This document shows positions 53,781 through 64,000 of a DNA stretch of 64,000 bases, in pieces. The stretch's first letter is position 1; the number at the start of each line of letters is the position of its first letter. A model generated the notes under the pieces. That model was not told the DNA's origin. It saw nothing but the letters and a program-made list of their open reading frames with translations, and made no database searches. The translations under genes and the position numbers were made by a program. This DNA is from Marthasterias glacialis (Eukaryota; Echinodermata; Asteroidea; Forcipulatida; Asteriidae): assembly GCA_911728455.2 (NCBI GenBank), contig OU452227.1:23561414-23625413 (forward strand), written 5' to 3'.

Positions 53781-56700
53781 ATGGCGGGCACTGGAGTGTT
53801 GCCGTTCGTTCGGGGAGTAGATTTGAGTCGTAATAACTTCAAAGTGAGTTTATTTTACTATTTGAAAGTAGTGTTAATTGATAGTTCGTTATTAGTTGCA
53901 CTTTTTGAGGAAATAATCTTTACCATTAAATACAGTAACTAGCACTTTTCTCGTTTGTCAAAAACCAAAGTTTCTCATCCGCTTATTTTGAGAATTTGTG
54001 TACAAAAATATGGGACTGTGTATTTCCGACATGAGCGAATTCTTTTTGTTGTTGGTAGGAGAGTAGTCTAGTAGTAGGCTAGTATATGTTGCCGGTGTCA
54101 TATGGAATTTTTTTCCTCAGGTGTGTGTCCCCTATATGGTAAGTTGACATGGGCTTCGGAAGTTGAATCAAATTTCAAAAGAGGGTGGTGTCGGGCGAAA
54201 CTTCTACACAATTCATAGTTGCGATGATCGTACCCTCCATCCTCCCGACGGTCGGAGACCGGAGCGAGGGTTACGACACAAGACTGATATTATCGACGGT
54301 ACGGGCAGTTTTGACCAGTTTTTGCCAGACTCGTGATCAGATTCGTCCTTTTTTTCCACTTTCCAAAATCATGACAGACATTCTAAACACATGGAGTTGA
54401 TCTTTATTGTATTGACAACGTCATCTGGAACCCTTAAAACAACATCATGAAAATATTTGGCAGAAAAAACGACAAAAACTTACCAAAAGACTGACCGAAT
54501 AAATCCATAATCCATAGCGGGGCCAACTAGTGATTTTGAACGTCGCACTTGCTTGGCAACAACCAATCAGCGTGACCCAACCAAACACGCATCATGGCTG
54601 TCGTATGCGTATCGGCCACTCCAGCTTGCAAACTCACCGCCTGTGTGTGTAAGCACCGATCCCCCCACCGGACCGAGTGCGCAGCATGCAGGCTATGTAC
54701 ATGTACACGCTCACATTGTGCCAATAAGCTGGACTCCCTCCGCTTCTTGGCCCAACGAACCCTGTCCTTTAAAACCAGACATCAACTTTCGAATCGAGAC
54801 TTACTTTTTTTGGCAAATTTATCCCTCAATGATTGGTCGGTCGTTGCTGTCAGACATGTCAGACTCTCAGGTAGAGTCTGGAGAAGATTTCCGCACGATC
54901 CCCTGTGCGATAAATCCTAGGCTTTTGCTGGAATTTTATGTCAAATCTCGGTGATATAAGCCCATGTCAACGACGGCGGAGGAGCCATGATGGTTGCTGT
55001 TCGGCACGGGTCGTATTCCTGCACTAGTCTTTATTCCAGCAGTCATTTTGCGACGTTTACCAGATAGTGGTGACGTCATGGTAATGCGCGCAATCAGTCA
55101 GCACATTCAAGAACGTTTACCGCTGCGCGACACCTTGACGTCACCACTATCTGGTAAACGTCGCAAAATGACTGCTAGAATAAAGACTAGTGCAGGAATA
55201 CGACCCGCGCTGAACAGCAACCATCATGGCTCCTTCGCCGTCGTTGACATGGGCTTATATCACCGAGATTTGACATAAAATTCCAGCAAAAGTTTAGGAT
55301 TTATCGCACCGGGGATCGTGCGGAAATCTTCTCCAGACTCTGCCTGTGAGTCTGACATGTCTGACAGCAACGACCGACCAATCATTGAGGGATAAATTTG
55401 CCAAAAAAAGTTAGTCTCGATGCGAAAGTTGATGTCTGGTTTTAAAGGACAGGGTTTGTTGGGCCAAGAAGCGGAGGGAGTCCAGCGTATTGGCACAATG
55501 TATGGGGCTAGCCTAACCTAAGTCATTATAGCCTATAAATAATAACACTAACACTAAATATAAAATTACTGGGTATTTCGTCCACGTCTTGTATATATAG
55601 TATATAGCCCAGTGCATACCGGTCACTTCGGCACCTAGCAAACTCGGCACCAGCAAACTTGGCACCTTGCAAACTCGGCACCTCCATCTCGGCACCCTGC
55701 AAACTCGGCACCCACAAACTCGGCACCTGCAAAAATACAAATTCAGCACCCAGTTCAAAACGGCAGCTAACCAATGCCCGCGTCTGCACGGAAAGTAGAC
55801 CTAACAACCGAATGAATATTAATTATGTAAAATGTGGAAGTCTGGGACGTCAGCTAACCAATGTCTGCGTCTGAACGAAAAGTAGACCTAACAACCAAAA
55901 AACGTTAGACTCATTATTTTGTGAAAATATATCAAGTATTACTCACCTTGCAAGTGGGGTTTAGATTGAAACTATCAAAAACATTAGTGATCCCTAAAGA
56001 CACATCAAACCGTAGGCCTTACGTATCTTTTAATAAAGTAGGCATAGGGCCTTCTAATTGTACCGTGGAGAAAGAGAATTAATAAATTTGACAGAGTTTG
56101 ACGGATCTAATTTTGTTCAGAAACAGGCAAAGAAACGATGCAAAGAAACAATCAAACAAATAAGCTAACAAACAGCGAGCAAACAAACAAATACACAAAC
56201 AAACAAATATATATACTGAACGCCCAAATGGCACAAGAACTTGTGCATTACTTTTTTCCCCTCTCCTCACCCCCCCACAGGGCGGCAATTGTTTTGGACC
56301 CCGCGCGCACCGCCCATAAACCCAACGAATAACTACGTACAGGCTCAGCTTTTTATTCCAGCGTTTGACCCTTCTTTCAAGGCGTTTTCAATAATAAATG
56401 CCCGTAGGCCTGTTGCTGGGTGTCGAGTTTGCGAGTAAAATATGAGCCGGTGCTGAGCTTGTAAGGTGCCGAATTCCTGGTGCCGAGCTGGTGCCGAGTT
56501 TGCAAGGTGCCGAGTTTGCAGGTGCCGAGTTTGCCTGGTGCCAAAGTGTCCGGTATTCAGCCCAGTCTATATGTTCCGCAATTGATTTTTGAGTTTTTCA
56601 TCCCGCCAAAATAAGAATATCTTCTTTTGTTAATAAAAATTGACTCCTTTATATAAATGGATTGTAATGCCTATTGGCCTACCTTTTCTTTTTCTGATTT

Positions 56701-59700
56701 GTGGCTGTCGAGAACATAAAGACTTAAAAGTCCAAAATTCATAAATGGTCTGATTCCTATCTTTTGAATACAAAGTCACAACAACAATGTTGGCGTGGAA
56801 CCAGACTAACATTTGTCCCGGTAAAATTGAAATTTCAAAGTCCCCAAAACAGTCATTGTAAATGTTAATTGCTGTTCTGGCTTGATAACATTTATTCAAA
56901 GAAAGTGGGTGGCAGCAAAATATCTATTGCCCATCAAAGGTCTCCTCAAAAAATAGATTGATCTCATTAGACCTATGTCACTGTTTCACTGTTACTCCTG
57001 AGGGTTAATGTTAGTTTGTTGATAAAATAAATCAGAGAAAGATGAAAGATGTTTGCCTATTAACTATACACTGTTTAGTGGTGCTTTTATACTTGGTTTC
57101 ATCACAAGATTTATCTGTACATTACACATTTATGATAAATGACACTTGTGTAAAGTTTGTAATGTTGCTATGGTGTAATCTCCTTGAAGAGTTTCAAATC
57201 TTAAATATTTTTAATATTTGTTTTCACTTCACAGTCTGATCTTTTTCCTGAGGATGTGGGGGACATGTCCAGTCTACGCTGGTTGCGTCTCAATAAGACC
57301 AACTTGGAGATGCTTCCAGATGAGCTGTCTCAGCTGTCCAAACTGGTATATGCAATTCTTTTTACAAAATGTCACGTAGGTTCAATATGAATGCGCATAC
57401 AATCCTTGACAAAGCGTAAAACTGTTATTTGTTGTTTTCACGTACTATACCTTTTTATAATGATAAATTTCTTGTTGTGTTATGGCCGAGCGGTCCGAGA
57501 CATTCGACTTAAATTCTGATGGCTAGGTTATTAGAAGTGTGTGTTCGAATCCTGGTCGTGACACTTGTGTCCTTGGGCATGACATGTAACTATAATTGCT
57601 TCTCATCACCCTGGAGTATATGGGAGGATAGAGATTGTTGATTAAATTGTTTAGTGACCTGTTTGCCCATTTGGCTGGTGGTAAAACTGCATACTCCAAA
57701 GGAGTTGAGGTTGTATGAGGAATGCTTAAGACCAAGTAAACAGGGTTTATAACAGTGAAAGACACTTTGATACAATAGGTTTAAAAGTGCCTAATAAATG
57801 CCTATTATATAACACCCAAGTAGATCCTTGTCATTTGATTGGAGGATTGGAGGTCACATGGCATTTGTTATTCACACTATCGCACTGCTACGTCAATGAG
57901 CGTGCACTTTTGGTACTATTCAGCATGCATTTTCGTTCAATCCATTGCACACTCGACCATCCTGTGCAAAACAAAGCAGTACAAAACACCCTCATTTGAC
58001 AGGACAAAACCATTCGCCAGAATGCAGTCTTGTTATTGGTCTTTATATTATAGTTTTATCCTCCAATCAAATAACAAAGATCTACTTAGATGTCATATAA
58101 AACAAATAATGAATGTTTTTCATTCGTGCAATGGTGAGAGTATTTTCATCTGTTGAAAGATAGAATGTTCCATTCAACTTGGCTTCGCCTCGTTGAATGG
58201 AACATTCTATCTTGCAACTCATGCAAGCATTCTCAACATTGCAATCATAAGCATTCATTACTGGTGTATTATTAAATGCCAAATATGCCTGTAATATTAA
58301 TTTTTCTCTCATGATGTAACAGGAACATCTTCACATGGCACGAAATAAGTTGATCCAGATCCACGGTGACCTTCCAACTCTGCAGTGTTTACGCACCATC
58401 AACGTCAGACACAACAAGATACGCAACTCGGGGATACCTAATGATATCTTCGGTTTGGATGACATCACAGTTGTGGTGAGTCTCAGACCAGTCTGTCATG
58501 AGGACCATACTATATAGGCTTTTAACAATTTTAGTTGCCAGATACGCTTAGCAATGGGAGACTTTGGAACCATAGGTGGCAGCAGACTTACCGCGTAAAT
58601 TTTCATTGTTTACTTAGTTATGAGTGAGCGCACATTTCTGAGGACAATGGAAAATCCTGGTAAGTCTGCTGCCACCTAGCGTCCTCAAAAGTCTCCCATT
58701 AGAGCCACCCTGGCTCAAATATTATTTTTGTGGATACACGTCAGCAGGCACCAACTGATCAAACAAATTTGGGAAGCATTATGGTCTGTCAGTCCACAGT
58801 ACAGATTTCTCTAGGTTTCTTATATGGTTGCCAGATTTTCACCATTTTCTTAATATCAATAAAAAGTTATGTACACATAAGCCCGGTTCATACTTTATGC
58901 GAAGGTGAACGCGAAGCAAATTTGACGTCACTCTCTCTTACATTCGCAGTGAATTTCGCAAAAAGTTGAGCACATGTTCGTCGTGAATTTGTGACGTCAA
59001 ATTCGCCCCGCATGAGCATTCGCGTGAAGTATGAACTGGGCTTTAGTCATTAAATGTATGTATACAATATCTTAGATGTGTGATTTATTTCTTGATGTCA
59101 ACTAGGACTTCAGTTACAATCAGTTGTCAGCGACACCTGAGGAGTTGGAGAGAGCTAAATCATTACTGGTGTTGAACCTTAACCACAATAAGTAAGTCAT
59201 TCTGTGTTCAATTAAAAAGTGTGAAAATGGGCTCTGTTTTGAGTGAACGATTGAATGTATTGTAAGGGAAGTAGCATCAGCCATTGTCAAGGAAGTGACA
59301 GTGACCTCGGGAGGAAATGGCGTCGGACTAAGACGGCAAATACCTACATGTACCTCATGGCAAGGGGAAAATCAATATTACTTGCTGAATAGACGTTAAG
59401 AATAAGAAGGAAGAAGATATGTAAATGTAATTGTTTAAATTGCTTTGTTACTTTTGTTAACAGCATCACCAGCATTCCCCATCAACTGTTCATCAATCTT
59501 ACTGATCTCATCTACCTGAATCTAAGTGACAATAAACTGGGTAAGCAACCTTGGGTCTCCCAAAAATGCCTCATCAATGCCTTATCTGCGCACCCTAATA
59601 CATAGATTCTTTTTTTTTTTTGGTCAAGCTATATTATTCTTAAGATATCAAAATCAAGAATTAAAGAGATCCACTTTCTGACAGATAAACCCTCTTACTC

Positions 59701-62700
59701 TTGGTGAGTTGACCAACCATGTGAAATCATTCAACTTGAGGGATTGTGTATGGTGACACAACTGTGCACAGAACAAACTGTGCACATGTGTGTACTGTTG
59801 ACATGCATTCACCACATGATATCGAACTGCAAACTGGCAAAGTGCATCTATCATTCAAAAACTATGTACATCTGTGACCTGTTTAGATGCATTCACCACA
59901 TGATATCGAACTGCAAACTGGCAAAGTGCATCTATCATTCAAAAACTATGTACATCTGTGACCTGTTTAGATGCATTCACCACATGATATCATACTGCTG
60001 ACATAAGGATGATATTAAATGGTAAGACAGTAGGAGGGTTACAGTTTGTGAAAATGAGACAGCCCTCATTCCTTGAAAAACCTCTCTGTCGAGGAATGCA
60101 AGTGACTTTGTTTTTTAAAGCTACATTACTCCTTATGAGCTTCATCTAAGATTATTTTAGATGAAATATTCTCATGTTATTCTATTTCCTGTAGATTCAT
60201 TACCACCACAAATGAGACGACTTGGTAACCTACAGACATTGATCGTGAATAACAACCCACTCCTTCATGCCCAGCTCAGGTATGTTCATCAATTATTCAT
60301 GAACTGTGTGCTATTGATGTCTTTTAACCGCAACAGACTAGGTCCATTTGCGTACACAATATCCTCCTATTAAATCGTCCCGTTTTTTCTTCATATGGCT
60401 AATGACCCAGATCCTTCTTGATCCTCCTGGGATGGAAAGGGAGTTAAACGCAAGGATAAGGATCAATTATTTGCAACCTCAATATAAAAACAGCAAGACA
60501 AGGCAAGGTAAAGGTAGCAGCTTGATGAAAATGACAATTTAAACAATAAAGCAGTGACAAAAATGAAAATCAGGCCTTAAACTTCGCTCTGAAGGGGCAA
60601 AGCAATTTTCCTCTGGTAAGGGGCACTAGTATGAGGAAAATGTAAATTTGTATTGGAACTTTGCGAAGGGCACCACAGCAGGAGCACAGGGCACCACGGC
60701 GATTGCTGTGGGTGCCGCTGGTTAATTCCAGGCCTGGAAAATATGTACTTGAGGAGGGGCAGCAGTTGTCTGGCTGACTCTTCGGCCGGTGTTGTCTGGA
60801 ATTTTCCGGATGAGGTTGTGGACAGCCAGGTCTCATGACCTGGCTGCCCTTTCAGGCTGTTACCACCATAGTATGCCACATTGAACCTTGGTCATGTTCT
60901 TCATGTGCTGTCTGTTCGGATTCTTGCCCAAGTTGAGGAGCTCTTTCGGCAGCTTTTTGCTTTTACTCTTCACAGCGCTGGTCATGGGCATGTTTTTGGT
61001 TAGCCAGTGCCACTGAAGTGCACAGTTTGTCGGTGAAGATGCTGTGGTACTGTCTAAGTATCTTCAGGCCTACGGGTTACAGTGCTAGTCACTTTTGAGG
61101 GTCTGTTGGTTTCATTACCAGAAGAAAAAAATGATGTCACCCTGACCAGTTCATTTTTGTTGACTTTTGTGAATCCCTTTTCTGGTTCCTTTGTAAAAGA
61201 ACTTCCACACTGCAACCCTTACCTGAGTAGCTTTTTTTTTTGCTCTTTATGTTTGTGTGTATTTTTTTTGTTTTTTTTAATTACTCACTGGTTATTTTAT
61301 TCCACAGACAACTCACTTCGTTAACACAGCTCCAGACGCTTCACCTACGCAACACCCAGCGCAATCTGAACAACATCCCACCCCAGCTTGACGTGCTGAC
61401 CAATCTTACCGATGTAGACTTATCTCACAATGAGCTAAGTAAAGTGCCAGAGGGCCTGTACAAACTGAGCTCACTCAAAAGGTTGGACCTCAGCAGTAAT
61501 TGTATCACTGAGATGGATGTAACTATGGGTGAGTGCCTCAAGATGCTGTGGATGTTGTGGTTTTCTTATGTGGTGTCATGCCATACATTTTAAAGAGGGG
61601 TCAATTTATCCAAGGACAAATTTGTTTTTTCAATACATAGAGTCCTGATGAAAGGGGTAAACAAACTACAAGTCTCTAACCTCGCGTTAAAATAGTGTAA
61701 ATTGTCCGATTCTTTGCCAATACAAAGTCTGAAATTTTGCCAATTTTGATGGCTTGGGAAGCTGCTAGGATTTTAAACAGCAGGATTTTTAATAAGGTGG
61801 GACATTAAGAGTTTACCCTTATTTTACTAAGTCCATTTTTTCAGAGTGTGTCATGAAAAAAGAGTCCACATTAGGTGAACAAATAATGTCTCTGTCATTT
61901 GCAAGATGAGTTCTTATTTTAACAGTTAAACCATTTTGATGTGACTTTATTTGTTTATTTCCTTGTGCACAGACACATGGGTGAATCTTCAGACTCTAAA
62001 CTTGGGCCGCAACAAGCTAACCTCTTTACCAGCCGCTCTTTGCAAGTTGATCAGCCTGAAGCGTTTGTACATTAGCAGTAACCAGATAGACTTTGATGGG
62101 ATTCCAATAGGCATCGGCAAGATGATTAGTCTTGTTCAGTTTGTGGCTGCAAATAACAATCTGGAGTCTATCCCTGAAGGATTGTGTAGGTAAGTCACCC
62201 TGTTATCCTCACTGTTGCAGATTTAAAAAAAAAACCAAAAATTTATAACAACAATAATAAATATGAATGCCCCTCAACAATAATGCAACTTTGGTATAAC
62301 ACAGCATTAACCCTCCTACTCTTGGTAACATTTTCCAGTGAGTTGACCAGCCATTTGAAACCATTCAACTTGATGGATTGTGTATGGTGGCACAACTGTG
62401 CACAGAACTAAATGTGTATGTGTGTACTGTGTAGATTCATTAACACATGATATCATATTGAGAGCAAAGTATGCATGATCAGTTTATACATCCACCTTCT
62501 AATATTTAACTATAATGATTGTTGGCTCTTGTAGATGTCCGAAGATCAAGAAGTTAATTCTGACCAAAAATAGACTCCTGACCCTTCCAGAAGCCATCCA
62601 CCTGATTACAGATCTTGAGGTAAGATTACAGATCTTGACTCTTCCCTGGGCTTAATGTCACAGAGCTGCTCAAAAAGCACCAACTTGAGCAAAGCACAAA

Positions 62701-64000
62701 ACAATGGTGCTAACCAGAAAAGGGTACCAGCCAAAATGTCATGTCATTATTTACTATTTGTGACTGGTATTCTGCTTATTTTTGTTTAGCAGAAAACGAT
62801 TAAGCAATATTCTCTACCCAAGCAGCTCTATAAAATTGACCCCTGGTGTCTGAATACATTTCTCTACACACAGCAAAGGTCAAAGTTCACTTTGATAATT
62901 ATATTGGTAGCAAGAGTCCACTTTGGTCATTTGCTTTGTCCTGTATAAGGCCAAATCCGAATTAGTGGCTACGGCTATGGCTATGGTTGTGGCTATTGCT
63001 AAGGCTGTTGCTATGGACATCCTATACTTCATTGCATGATGATGCGGGAGTCCAGCCGTAGCCGTAGCTGCCAATTTGGATACGGCTTAAGTTTGTTCCG
63101 GCCATTACTGAGATGCATTTATGCTAGTGTATGCGTCACGTGCTGGTTTGATCTCGCTTCATGCTGGGACTTTGTATAATTATATTAACATCATTGGTCA
63201 CAGATGCCTCTGATGTGTCAACAATTAATGCTGGGAACAATGTATGTCATAATGCTTACTGAGTAATAGCAGCACATGATACTGACACAAATAACTTATT
63301 TACAGATTAGACTGCCCAGAAATATAATGTGCACTAAAGAAATAAATGAAAATTACATTTTGTGTAGATGTGCAAATTTATTATTTTTAAATATAAAGTA
63401 AGGAGGCATATCTGAAAATTGTATTCAGCTGTTACTTCTGCAATAGTTGTTGCTATGTGGAAGTCACTGGGTGAAATATACAAACTTCTAAAACAGATTT
63501 AGGAACTTGCCTGCAAGTAAAGATCCTGGCTTGTACGAGATCACTTTTGTTGTAAACAAGGCGATATCATCTATCGGTTTTAATCAATGCTTTTTAACAT
63601 TCTTGTCAGCAAATCTTGAATTTTGAGTGTCATGGCTGAACGGTCTAGTGCACCGGACACAAGCTCTGGTGTTGGCCTTGTTTGGGGCCCATGACTTCTT
63701 CATTCTTCAGATGGGACATTAAACAATAGGTCCCATATGTTGTATAATGCATGTAAAAGAATGCAGTGCATTTATTAAAAAGGCACGGTTTGACAGCAAT
63801 GTGCCACCTCACCTTGCATCCCTTTCAAGGTGTTCTAAGTTGATGTAATGATGGTTGCTTCATTTTATAAAATCATTCTTAACAATTCCAGCCTGATTTA
63901 ATAATTCAGCTCCATTTATTCAGCTGTCATTTATGACAGGAATGGCGCATTAAAAATGTACTCTAATTATTAATAATACTTGTTGTAGGTCCTTGATGTG
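53781..64000 (+). CDS. FLII: Flightless-1 homologue, 5' part (leucine-rich repeats, partial)
   Basis: FLII is an actin-binding member of the gelsolin superfamily with an N-terminal LRR domain and acts as a nuclear-receptor coactivator. The window holds exons 53781-53843, 57235-57345, 58323-58475, 59106-59191, 59464-59540, 60195-60279, 61308-61528, 61973-62189, 62535-62619 and 63989-64000: 1110 bases in one frame, 370 residues. The start [20 protein letters not shown] matches the vertebrate N-terminus. About a dozen or more LRRs follow, for example [54 protein letters not shown] and [12 protein letters not shown]. The gelsolin-like repeats, expected from about residue 490, lie beyond the window. 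Intron 1 (3.4 kb) carries a large palindrome and a transposon. Orthology is clear from continuous co-linear similarity. Confidence 0.95.
54714..55500. repeat. 787-bp palindrome in FLII intron 1
   Basis: Left arm 54714-55079 and right arm 55136-55500 are inverted copies with few differences. They share tggactccctccgcttcttgg, attggtcggtcgttgctgtc, cgcaaaatgactgct and accactatctgg. A spacer of about 56 bases (tggtaatgcgcgcaatcagt onwards) separates them. In a transcript the arms would form a hairpin of about 365 base pairs. Open frames inside mirror each other and are not genes. Confidence 0.9.
55614..56558. mobile_element. 945-bp transposon-like element with inverted GGCACC arrays and 8-bp duplication
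   Basis: The left end gcataccggtcacttcggc leads into about eight copies of cggcacc(…)caaact in 130 bases. The right end mirrors this with ggtgccgagtttgc copies (56443-56543), finishing gtgtccggtattc. The octamer agcccagt is present directly outside both ends (55606-55613 and 56559-56566), a likely target duplication. An internal direct repeat (cagctaaccaatgyc to agtagacctaacaacc) is seen at 55765-55805 and 55850-55893. No transposase is visible. An 8-bp duplication is typical of hAT-like elements; the family is inferred. Confidence 0.85.
57473..57765 (+). mobile_element. tRNA-Leu-derived SINE in FLII intron 2
   Basis: The head has tatggccgagcggtccgaga (A box) and gtgttcgaatcctgg (B box). The body runs through acacttgtgtccttgggca and ataattgcttctcatcaccc to aactgcatactccaaagga. 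It aligns with 19688-20010 along its length. An intact acceptor stem is lacking, so it is not a tRNA gene. Confidence 0.75.
57818..58088. mobile_element. 271-bp foldback with 30-bp ends in FLII intron 2
   Basis: aagtagatccttgtcatttg (continuing attggaggat) at the left is matched, inverted, by atcctccaatcaaataacaa (continuing agatctactt) at the right. It is non-coding. Confidence 0.7.
58107..58260. repeat. 154-bp foldback with a perfect inner stem
   Basis: The inner stem agatagaatgttccattcaac and its complement are perfect around the turn ttggcttcgcctc. The outer parts (taatgaatg, gcaatggtgagagt) are imperfectly inverted. It lies 62 bases upstream of FLII exon 3 and directly after the foldback at 57818-58088. 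Confidence 0.8.
58553..58700. mobile_element. 148-bp foldback, family with ggcagcagacttacc arms, copy 2
   Basis: It begins aatgggagactttggaacc then ggtggcagcagacttacc, and ends ggtaagtctgctgccacct then agtctcccatt. It matches the CLCN7-intron copy at 7530-7676 in arms and size. It lies just after FLII exon 3. Confidence 0.75.
58879..59043. mobile_element. 165-bp MITE with 'aagcccggttcatac' ends
   Basis: The ends aagcccggttcatacttta and aagtatgaactgggctt are inverted. Inside, gacgtca and ttcgc phrases are also inverted. It ends 62 bases before FLII exon 4. Confidence 0.75.
59690..60000. repeat. 84-bp tandem repeat (about 2.4 copies) within a dispersed repeat
   Basis: atgcattcaccacatgatat recurs at 59803, 59887 and 59971, exactly 84 bases apart, and the first two units are essentially identical. 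The upstream part (ctcttggtgagttgaccaac, gattgtgtatggtg) is repeated at about 62309-62465 in intron 8. The open frame across the units is a consequence of the 28-codon period. Confidence 0.85.
60571..60735. mobile_element. Foldback 'aggcct' family member in FLII intron 6
   Basis: The sequence runs caggccttaaacttcgctct to ggttaattccaggcctgg, with gggcacc phrases inside. It resembles 8916-9059 and about 29626-29783. Confidence 0.45.
62309..62465. repeat. Second copy of the dispersed repeat seen at 59690
   Basis: The phrases ctcctactcttggtaa, gagttgaccagccatttga, gattgtgtatggtggcac and cacatgatatcata match 59690-59820 and 59980-60000. It lies in FLII intron 8 and carries no 84-bp expansion. Confidence 0.65.
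62648..62845. mobile_element. MITE family 'gggccaatttcatagagctgct', copy 3
   Basis: It begins gggcttaatgtcacagagct and ends cagctctataaaattgaccc, inverted and diverged. The interior matches the partial copy at 31045-31210. It starts 28 bases after FLII exon 9. Confidence 0.65.
62948..63090. mobile_element. Short foldback with GGCTAC/GTAGCC ends, copy 2
   Basis: It begins aaggccaaatccgaattagt, then a run of ggctatgg-type hexamers, and ends gtagctgccaatttggata. It is related to 787-913. Confidence 0.5.
63625..63800 (+). mobile_element. SINE with tRNA-like head and 'gatgggacattaaac' core
   Basis: The head tcatggctgaacggtctagtg resembles the A-box part of the other SINEs. After a deletion it passes to cagatgggacattaaacaat, aggtcccatat and gtaaaagaatgcagtgca. 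The core matches the minus-strand copy at 3395. It lies in FLII intron 9. Confidence 0.6.

Noticed and set aside
54553-55278. Several 90-130-codon frames in FLII intron 1
   Set aside because: They mirror each other across the palindrome, so they arise from its inverted arms and not from coding constraint.
55526-55874. Cys/Val- and Lys/Leu/Gly-rich repeat proteins on both strands
   Set aside because: They are translations of the GGCACC array of the transposon-like element.
57473-57560. Functional tRNA gene with gttcgaatcc B box
   Set aside because: The same SINE body follows, the anticodon arm is degraded and acceptor-stem pairing is incomplete.
59803-60000. CRISPR-like array or small repeat protein
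   Set aside because: Units are whole 84-bp tandem duplicates with no alternating unique spacers, and the locus is an animal intron.

Overview
This is a eukaryotic, intron-rich, AT-rich (impression, not computed) animal window. All recognisable genes are single-copy metazoan families. The non-coding DNA is full of short foldback elements, tRNA-derived SINEs and tandem repeats. Gene content and repeat style suggest an invertebrate deuterostome, most likely an echinoderm; the species is inferred only. Splice sites were read by eye. Every multi-exon model below keeps frame, and total coding lengths divide by three.

Layout. (1) 532-7847 (+): last nine coding exons of a CLC-7 type H+/Cl- exchanger (CLCN7), with an array of duplicated splice acceptors before one exon. 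(2) 7848-25758: about 18 kb without recognisable coding sequence, holding SINEs, foldbacks and a minisatellite. (3) 25759-32706 (-): CDR2/CDR2L-type coiled-coil protein, tail-to-tail with CLCN7. (4) 34877-42671 (-): nine-exon gene for a predicted 1225-residue protein kinase of unplaced family, with a repeat-rich N-terminal region and HND in place of HRD. (5) 44069-45533 (-): small helical-repeat (ARM-like) protein, head-to-head with (6) 45872-48605 (+): unrecognised 521-residue protein with a short coiled coil and internal repeats. (7) 51141-52442 (-): MIEF1/2 (MiD51/49) homologue in a single coding exon. (8) 53781-end (+): 5' part of FLII (flightless-1), leucine-rich repeats only; it runs off the window.

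The genes do not form one pathway. The MIEF-FLII head-to-head pair matches the order and orientation of MIEF2 and FLII on human 17p11.2 and looks like retained ancestral microsynteny. The most unusual items are the repeat-bearing HND kinase, the acceptor array in CLCN7 that could add 22-residue cassettes in frame, a near 0.8-kb palindrome and a 945-bp element with inverted GGCACC arrays and an 8-bp target duplication in FLII intron 1, and a related CTCGCCCCC array just upstream of the FLII start codon.
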